DNA from: Neopusillimonas maritima
GTDB taxonomy: Bacteria; Pseudomonadota; Gammaproteobacteria; Burkholderiales; Burkholderiaceae_B
DNA length: 64,000 nt
Assembly (NCBI RefSeq): GCF_003576595.1
Contig: NZ_NQOU01000003.1
Location: 186,001 to 250,000, forward strand
Direction of reading: 5' to 3'
The notes beneath the pieces are model-generated. The model searched no databases, was not told the origin of the DNA, and saw only the letters and a list, made by a program, of their open reading frames with translations. The position numbers and the translations under genes are program-made. Of the stretch, positions 58,695-64,000 are shown in pieces; the stretch's first letter is position 1, and each line of letters begins with the position of its first letter.

Positions 58695-59541
58695 CGATCC
58701 GCACCCACTCACGAGCAGCATTCAGAAAAAGCAAGTTCCCGGTGGCCGTACCCACCACAAGCCCCAGTATCGGCGAAAATACAACAGCCGTCACAGTTTG
58801 AGGTACCTGAAGAGATGTCCAGTTCTGACCGCCATCCGCGCTGTGATAAATCGCGCCATCGATAACTGCATAGACATTTACAGGAGCTGCCGGATCATAA
58901 CTGATGGCGGATACCGTACCACGCAGGTCACCGGCATCACCCCACAAGCAAAAGCAATCCATGGAACGGGAAACGCCACGAGTTGTCCCGGCGAAAAGCC
59001 AGCCGCTCTCCATACTGCCAGGCATGTCCGAATGCAGGAATGCCTGCACAGGCTCTCTGGGACCATTGTCAACTTTTACCCATTCGTCCCCGCCGTCGAT
59101 GGATCGAAACATACCTTTATCCAGATAATAAGCGTAGAGCGTAGCCGGCTGGGTCGCGTGAGCCGCAATGGCCGTAACGTCAAGACTGGGCAAGGTCTTA
59201 TTGAGGGACTGCCAGCGCTCACCGGCGCTGTCATATCGCCAGACGCCCATGCCTGGCCCCCCAAGGTAGACACTGCTGTCCGCGCCTTTGGCCAAAGTTG
59301 AAGCATGAGCTTGCGGATTGTTCATCGGAAGCGGGATTCTGGTCGACGCCCCACCTTTAATGGTAAACAAGCCTGTGTCTCGCAACACCACAAGTTCACC
59401 TGAAGAGTTCGTAGTCAGTGCCTTCACTAATTGATCTTCAACCGTAGGCTGGGCGTAAACCAGTGCGGGCAGCATGGCCACAAGCGTGGGCAAACCAAAG
59501 CGACGGATTGCCCTGCCAACAAGATAAATAATTGCTGTCAT
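58687..59541 (-). CDS. secreted Asp-box (BNR/YCF48-like) repeat protein
   Basis: A 284-residue protein from ATG 59541 (GAGG at nine bases); a longer frame exists. After a signal (LPTLVAMLPALVYAQ) it shows beta-propeller repeats with Asp-box turns, RSIDGGDEWVKV and HSADGGQNWTSL, and a Cys-rich MDCFCLWGD loop that could bind metal. Resembles sialidase-fold and photosystem-assembly proteins but no enzyme residues are evident. It is coupled to the cytochrome c gene downstream and follows DUF411 by ten bases. Confidence 0.75.
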   Translation of the reverse strand: MTAIIYLVGRAIRRFGLPTLVAMLPALVYAQPTVEDQLVKALTTNSSGELVVLRDTGLFTIKGGASTRIPLPMNNPQAHASTLAKGADSSVYLGGPGMGVWRYDSAGERWQSLNKTLPSLDVTAIAAHATQPATLYAYYLDKGMFRSIDGGDEWVKVDNGPREPVQAFLHSDMPGSMESGWLFAGTTRGVSRSMDCFCLWGDAGDLRGTVSAISYDPAAPVNVYAVIDGAIYHSADGGQNWTSLQVPQTVTAVVFSPILGLVVGTATGNLLFLNAAREWVRIDE

Positions 59542-59551
59542 CGGATCAACC

Positions 59552-60049
59552 TCAGTAATCCTTATACTCGCGGAATACGCTTTGCTGACCGTTGGCACTA
59601 AAAGCGATGACTTGATAGTCTTCCTTTTTGCCCGTTTCCATTCCCGGAGTGCCCTGAACCATACCTGGCACCGAAAGCCCGACTATATTGAACTGCGGAT
59701 TTTCCAGATAAGCCAAAATATCACTAGCTGGCACATGCCCTTCAATGACCAAACCATTGATCAACGCAGTATGGCAGGAGGCCATTTCCCGTGGAACGCT
59801 ATGTTTCTGCTTAATCTCATAGAGACTATTGGTATTAACGATTTTGGTTTTAAATCCGTTGGCTTCGAGATATTCCACCCACGACTGGCAACAACCGCAA
59901 CTGGGGCTCTTGTAGATGGTGATTGCGCGCTCATCGGCATCGGTGAAGCCTTGTATGGACGACGCTAAGACAGGTTGCGCCAAGGTGGAAGCGGTAGCTA
60001 GAAGAATGGAGGTTACGCTTGTATACAAGGGATTCTTTTTCGTCTTCAT
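59552..60049 (-). CDS. DUF411 metal-binding secreted protein (copy 1)
   Basis: A 165-residue protein from ATG 60049. A signal peptide is followed by the DUF411 core: ITIYKSPSCGCCQSWVEYLE (three Cys), MASCHTALINGLVIEGHVPA and VPGMVQGTPGME. DUF411 proteins have a thioredoxin-like shape and occur with copper-resistance genes; the CGCC and Met motifs suggest Cu binding. First of the set DUF411/Asp-box/cytochrome c. Confidence 0.88.
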   Translation of the reverse strand: MKTKKNPLYTSVTSILLATASTLAQPVLASSIQGFTDADERAITIYKSPSCGCCQSWVEYLEANGFKTKIVNTNSLYEIKQKHSVPREMASCHTALINGLVIEGHVPASDILAYLENPQFNIVGLSVPGMVQGTPGMETGKKEDYQVIAFSANGQQSVFREYKDY

Positions 60050-60148
60050 GATAATTCTCAAATTAGATCGGTAATAGTCGCTATCAAACCCGGGGTTGCC
60101 GTAGCCTCCCCGGGCAAGTGATTTTAGTTCAGGTTATTGCCAATGTCG

Positions 60149-60427
60149 TTAGTTAGCGTTAGCGGCACCTTCATGCTCCGCGCCAGCGCTGGTGTCGCTA
60201 CCGTAGTTTTGCATCATTTTCATGCAAGCCTCGGTCATGGCTTTCCGATCTTCGGGGGACATGTCAGACATCATGTTCATCATCCCCATCATGCTGCCCA
60301 TTCCCTCCATGCTTTCCGATGACATCATTCCTTTTCCTTCGCTCTCATGAGCAATGGCCGAGAAAGTGCCGATCGAACCAACCAGGAAAAGCGCTGTAGC
60401 AGCTAATTTGATTTTTGAGTTTTTCAT
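60149..60427 (-). CDS. small Met-rich secreted protein
   Basis: A 92-residue protein with signal peptide (LAATALFLVGSIGTFSAIAH) and a run of Met (GMGSMMGMMNMMSDMSPEDR), then ACMKMMQNYG. Likely binds Cu(I) in the periplasm, as the other Met-rich protein (42466-42861), with no further sequence match. It is 99 bp upstream of the DUF411 gene and may share its transcript. Confidence 0.75.
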   Translation of the reverse strand: MKNSKIKLAATALFLVGSIGTFSAIAHESEGKGMMSSESMEGMGSMMGMMNMMSDMSPEDRKAMTEACMKMMQNYGSDTSAGAEHEGAANAN

Positions 60428-60536
60428 TTAATTCACTCCAGTTAAGGTACCGTGATAGCTCGTATAAAGCACGGGGCCTTGTTGTAAAAATTAACTTCAA
60501 TGGAATTTGCACGATGAGCAATATCCAAGTTAAAAA

Positions 60537-60923
60537 TCAGGAGCGATATTTCGGAGGGGGTAAAAGAGAGACCAAGAACGGATCCTGGTAAAAAATTGCG
60601 CGGATGCGGGTTCTTAGGCAAGAACTACTACTTGCCAAATTACCAGAACCTGCTGGCAAGAAAACAAAATTGAAGCTGGTATTGCAATTATTTGTCCCGC
60701 TCGGGCCGGGACAGCTCATATCCGCAACGACAATGCAATTATTTCCAGCTTCAAGGAATGAGCTGGCACCTTTAGCTTGAGTTGACTTTAAGGAATCACA
60801 ATTTGTTGTCACTGCGGAACTCGTTTGCTCTTTCGCGACTTTCGAAATAGCCAAAGTTGGCCCGCTCACCATAAGAAGTAGTGAAATCAGAGCAGAAAAG
60901 ATATGGCGGCAGGTTGCAGTCAT
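60537..60923 (-). CDS. small secreted protein of unknown function
   Basis: A 128-residue protein from the ATG at 60923, which gives a clean signal peptide (RHIFSALISLLLMVSGPTLA). The frame extends to 61007, overlapping the upstream glycosyltransferase gene. Five or more Cys occur in the middle (NCDS, NNC, MSCPG, NNCN, SSCL), and it ends VSLLPPPKYRS, again a Pro/Arg tail like the CzcI-like proteins. No family recognised. Confidence 0.55.
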   Translation of the reverse strand: MTATCRHIFSALISLLLMVSGPTLAISKVAKEQTSSAVTTNCDSLKSTQAKGASSFLEAGNNCIVVADMSCPGPSGTNNCNTSFNFVFLPAGSGNLASSSSCLRTRIRAIFYQDPFLVSLLPPPKYRS

Positions 60924-60990
60924 CTTGACATCAAGTACTAGAAATGGCCTCAACAATGAGGTTACGCATCTAAGACAGAACCATCCCAAT

Positions 60991-62130
60991 TTAGTTCCCA
61001 GCAGCATTCAATGCTGCGTTTCTGGCATCCAGATACACCGATTCTGTATTTGATACAAAATCACGTAGGGAAAAACTTGAAACAGCCCTATGTCGAGCAG
61101 CAAGACGCATCGGAATCAAACTGTATCGATTCATTAACACACGCTTCAAAATAGATGAAACGGCCTCTGGACTTTTAACAGGCACAATCCAACCATCTAC
61201 ACCATGTTCGACATTCTCTGCCAACCCACCAGAATTACTAACAATAACCGGAACACCCGTACTCATCATTTCCCGACAAGCAAACGATATCGTCTCCACT
61301 CCAGAAGAGAGTACGAAACCTATATCCAAAGTAGTAATAAAGGGGTAAACGTCCTGCAACAAACCTGTAAATACTACATTTTGTCCCATACCAAGCTGAT
61401 GAACTTTGGCCAAATCAGACTTTGGGGGTAACAGACCTGCGACCATAACAACGACTTGCCTACGTAAATTGTGAGGCAACATGGCTACTGCCTCTACCAT
61501 GTCCATCCAACGCTTATATTCTGCCGTCCCGGCATTACTGCCTATAACCAGCTTTCCTGAATGCGTCGAGCCAATCCAATGAGCACGATTACGTTCCACT
61601 TCGTCTGCGCTAGGAGGACTAAATCTATCCACATCAACACCGTTATATATTCTAGTTATGTCACATTGCGAGAATGGGCTTTTTCCCAACTTACGCTTGC
61701 TATTGTCGCATACACAAATTACTTTCGTTGTACCAAAACGAGCTCTTATCCAAACACCTAAACTATTCATTTCTTTATCATTATGCTTTGTAAAAACGAT
61801 GGCAGGGCGCCTCGAACCAAGAGTCACAGCAGCCAAAAAACACAATCGGTGATCAACGGAACCATTTACATGCACGACATCAAAGTTCTCTCTACGAAGT
61901 AAGGCACGAAAACTAACAACATCACCTAAAGTTTTTAACAAGGCACCTTTAAAATCGTGAGCGATAAAACGGACGCCAGAAAATACGGAAAGAGTTTGAT
62001 ATAAACGACTGGTCTTTGGGGCAATAACGGTTATATCGTGCTTTTCTTTAAAGGCCATCACCAACGCAGTAATGTATGTAGTGTGACCTCCGCCATCGCC
62101 CCGGTGAAAATTGGTGATAAGAATTTTCAT
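60991..62130 (-). CDS. family 4 glycosyltransferase
   Basis: A 379-residue GT-B enzyme. The start KILITNFHRGDGGGHTTYIT is the acceptor domain, YNGVDVDRFSPP is the linker typical of GT4, and EMMSTGVPVIVSNSGGLAEN with the E-x7-E pair region binds the sugar nucleotide. Composition is A+T-rich relative to the ccm operon, suggesting a different source. It lies downstream of the GT2 copy 2, separated by 114 bp. Glycan target unknown. Confidence 0.9.
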   Translation of the reverse strand: MKILITNFHRGDGGGHTTYITALVMAFKEKHDITVIAPKTSRLYQTLSVFSGVRFIAHDFKGALLKTLGDVVSFRALLRRENFDVVHVNGSVDHRLCFLAAVTLGSRRPAIVFTKHNDKEMNSLGVWIRARFGTTKVICVCDNSKRKLGKSPFSQCDITRIYNGVDVDRFSPPSADEVERNRAHWIGSTHSGKLVIGSNAGTAEYKRWMDMVEAVAMLPHNLRRQVVVMVAGLLPPKSDLAKVHQLGMGQNVVFTGLLQDVYPFITTLDIGFVLSSGVETISFACREMMSTGVPVIVSNSGGLAENVEHGVDGWIVPVKSPEAVSSILKRVLMNRYSLIPMRLAARHRAVSSFSLRDFVSNTESVYLDARNAALNAAGN

Positions 62131-62244
62131 ATATTTTTAATACAAAAAGGAACCCTTCAACGCACGAGAACCACGTAGCAGCATGCTCTTGTAGTGAATA
62201 TGAGTGCGCTTAATAGCTGATGTGGTCCATCAGAAATACAATGA

Positions 62245-63246
62245 TTATTTCTGCTCTTGTGGCGCCTTAACCTGATCCAAGATATATTTGGGGCGTGCCT
62301 TGGTTTCATGGAAAAGACGACCGACATACTCACCCACAATGCCAACTGCCACGAGTTGCAACCCACCCAAAAACAAAACGGCGACAATCAGCGTAGGAAA
62401 TCCTGGCACAGGATCGCCATAGACTATGGCTTTAACCATAAAGTAGACACCGCTAAAGAAAGCCGCTAAAGAACTAACCAAGCCCAGATACATTGAAACT
62501 TTCAAAGGTCCTGTGGAAAAAGAGGTGATGCCATCCAAAGCGTAATTCCATAGTTTCCAATATTTCCACTTGGTAATTCCTGCGTGACGCGGCTCACGAA
62601 AATAGTTCAACGTAACTTGATGGAAACCAATCCACGCATACAACCCTTTCATAAACCGGCAGCGCTCAGGCAAAGTGTTTAATGCATCAACTGCACGTCG
62701 GCTTAATAGCCGGAAATCACCTACATCTTGGGCAACCGGAACATCACTCAGTCGATTCATTACTCGATAAAAAAAATGAGCAGTAAACCGCTTGAAGAGC
62801 GTTTCTCCCTCGCGGCTGATCCGCCGCATATTGACAACATCAGCCCCCTCTCGCCAGACGTTCATCATGTCTATAATCAGTTCAGGAGGGTCTTGCAAAT
62901 CAGCATCAATAACCACCACTGCTTGCCCTCTTGCAAGATCCAGACCGGCACTCAGAGCACTTTCTTTACCAAAATTTCGACTAAGTCGCACAAGCCCTAC
63001 ACGTACATCATGAGAATGAATGGCTTCTAATTTTGCAAAAGACTCGTCCGTGCTGCCATCATCAATGTACAGAACTTCGCTCTGCATTCCCTCTAACTGA
63101 TTTAGCGTTGAGCTTAATCGTGCATGAAATGCATCGAGTACCGGGGCCTCGTTGTAAACCGGAACGATGACACTCACCAAAACTTCATGAGCATTGTCGT
63201 CCAGCTCTGCGGATAAAGACATTTGACTAGCAGCAGGCTTAATCAC
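62245..63246 (-). CDS. family 2 glycosyltransferase, polyisoprenyl-phosphate type (copy 2)
   Basis: A 333-residue paralogue of 36957-37976, very similar over the whole length (shared RLSRNFGKESALSAGLDLA, DADLQDPPEL and NYALDGITSFSTGPLKV). A GTG start overlaps the DUF411 stop by eight bases; an ATG at 63222 is an alternative. Two C-terminal membrane helices as in copy 1. It likely builds an undecaprenyl-phosphate-sugar. The two copies face opposite ways about 25 kb apart. Confidence 0.9.
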   Translation of the reverse strand: MIKPAASQMSLSAELDDNAHEVLVSVIVPVYNEAPVLDAFHARLSSTLNQLEGMQSEVLYIDDGSTDESFAKLEAIHSHDVRVGLVRLSRNFGKESALSAGLDLARGQAVVVIDADLQDPPELIIDMMNVWREGADVVNMRRISREGETLFKRFTAHFFYRVMNRLSDVPVAQDVGDFRLLSRRAVDALNTLPERCRFMKGLYAWIGFHQVTLNYFREPRHAGITKWKYWKLWNYALDGITSFSTGPLKVSMYLGLVSSLAAFFSGVYFMVKAIVYGDPVPGFPTLIVAVLFLGGLQLVAVGIVGEYVGRLFHETKARPKYILDQVKAPQEQK

Positions 63247-63655
63247 GAGAAAATTTCCGTCCCTTAAAGTCTACTGTTACTAAATTTCCATCTAGTGCTC
63301 CCATGCCCGGCGAATTGATAGGCATACCCGGAGCAGACACCCCTTCTATTTCAGGCATGGCAAGAAGCTTTTTGACGGCGGCAATTGGAACATGCCCTTC
63401 AATAATTTGCCCCGACGTTGCCAGAATAGCGGTATGACAAGAACTTAACTTTTCTGGAACACCCAACCGAACCTTATGTGAGGCGACGTCTGCAGTCTTG
63501 ATAGTTGTGACATTGAAGCCCGAAGACTTCATGTAATCTGACCATCCAGAACAACACCCACAGTTCGGATTCTGATAAACCGTAATACTCTCAACCCCAG
63601 CACTCACCGCTGAATTTGCCGACAGTATTGCGGCAAGGAGAATCCATCTTTTCAT
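63239..63655 (-). CDS. DUF411 metal-binding secreted protein (copy 2)
   Basis: A 138-residue protein from ATG 63655 (AAGGA six bases upstream). Signal peptide, then ITVYQNPNCGCCSGWSDYMK, LSSCHTAILATSGQIIEGHV and APGMPINSPGMGAL. It is clearly related to copy 1 (59552-60049) but with a shorter N-terminus. It lies 31 bp after the partial cytochrome c gene and is coupled to GT2 copy 2. Confidence 0.88.
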   Translation of the reverse strand: MKRWILLAAILSANSAVSAGVESITVYQNPNCGCCSGWSDYMKSSGFNVTTIKTADVASHKVRLGVPEKLSSCHTAILATSGQIIEGHVPIAAVKKLLAMPEIEGVSAPGMPINSPGMGALDGNLVTVDFKGRKFSRD

Positions 63656-63686
63656 GCATATCCTTATCTTTTCACAGAGGCACAAA

Positions 63687-64000
63687 TCACTTGCTGTTTC
63701 TGAGCGTGACTTCTTTTTGTGCCTCTAATACTCTTGGCGGCCATGTGCTCTTAATATATGCAATGACCGCAACTATTTCCTCGTCTGTCAACAACCCGCC
63801 ATAGGCTGGCATGTCACTTTCATAGCCTGGCGGGGCGGTACGGCCAGGCACCAATCCGTGTTTCACCATATCGACTAACAGCCTGTCAGGGTGGTGCCAC
63901 GTATGCCCAGTTTTGTCATGGGGAGGGGCAGGCAAGCGGCCATTATCAAGCCGCTCCCTCCAGTTCGCCTGACCTTCCAGATTAGCCCCGTGACATGCAG
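63687..64000 (-). CDS. c-type cytochrome, partial (5' end outside window)
   Basis: The frame is open to the right edge. The edge itself encodes ...ACHGANLEGQANWRE, so the last residues of a CxxCH haem site are visible. MPAPPHDKTGHTWHH, MPAYGGLLTDEEIVAVIAYI and a 14-residue tail follow. It is a paralogue of 58278-58694. It precedes DUF411 copy 2. Confidence 0.88.
   Translation of the reverse strand, partial: ACHGANLEGQANWRERLDNGRLPAPPHDKTGHTWHHPDRLLVDMVKHGLVPGRTAPPGYESDMPAYGGLLTDEEIVAVIAYIKSTWPPRVLEAQKEVTLRNSK

Overview
The window looks like an Alcaligenaceae-type betaproteobacterial chromosome. This is inferred from the mutS-roxA-(bamC-dapA) neighbourhood, the branched-chain-type ABC transporters and the general codon style; no rRNA or tRNA gene is present to confirm it. 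Bases 1-17,600 read as chromosomal backbone. Bases 17,600-64,000 read as an accessory region, with mobilisation genes followed by about 40 kb of metal resistance, cytochrome c maturation and glycosyltransferase genes.

Backbone: a LysR-type regulator (partial, leftward) sits beside a five-gene ABC importer operon (885-5488, rightward). This converges with a three-gene catabolic operon (8449-5489, leftward) encoding an intradiol ring-cleavage dioxygenase, a citryl-CoA-lyase-like protein and a family III CoA-transferase. Both operons are preceded by the same 67-bp promoter layout (700-766 and, inverted, 8516-8582): a LysR box, a 12-bp spacer, an identical 22-bp block, an 11-bp spacer and GTAAACT. 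This makes them one regulon for an unassigned, probably aromatic, acid. Then come mutS, roxA, bamC, dapA, a site-2 protease, yciO and a phospholipase D-type lipoprotein.

Accessory region: a type IV coupling protein and a MobF relaxase (17,612-22,103) have no secretion channel or integrase nearby. Next are a bile-acid/arsenite-type transporter gene, two tandem leftward czcICBA-like RND efflux operons (36,191-23,489) with different ion-pathway motifs, a divergent His-rich secreted protein, a glycosyltransferase/methyltransferase pair, a frameshifted DUF3147 gene, an M23 peptidase-like protein, cadA with divergent cadR, a Met-rich secreted protein, and a copper ATPase gene cut by a complete 2,714-bp IS66-family element with a perfect 8-bp target duplication. 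A multicopper oxidase and a complete leftward ccmABCDEFGHI-tlpA-ccdA operon (57,596-49,735) follow.

The last 6 kb hold secreted or redox proteins (CzcI-like protein, cytochrome c, Asp-box protein, DUF411, Met-rich protein) and a second copy of a cytochrome c/DUF411 pair followed by a second copy of the GT2 glycosyltransferase. The region would let a cell export Zn/Cd/Co and Cu ions, oxidise or bind copper in the periplasm, and mature the c-type cytochromes encoded beside it. The most unusual signals are the twin promoters, the duplicated cytochrome c/DUF411 and GT2 modules, the family of short secreted proteins ending in a Pro/Arg motif, and the reversible-looking IS66 disruption of copA.
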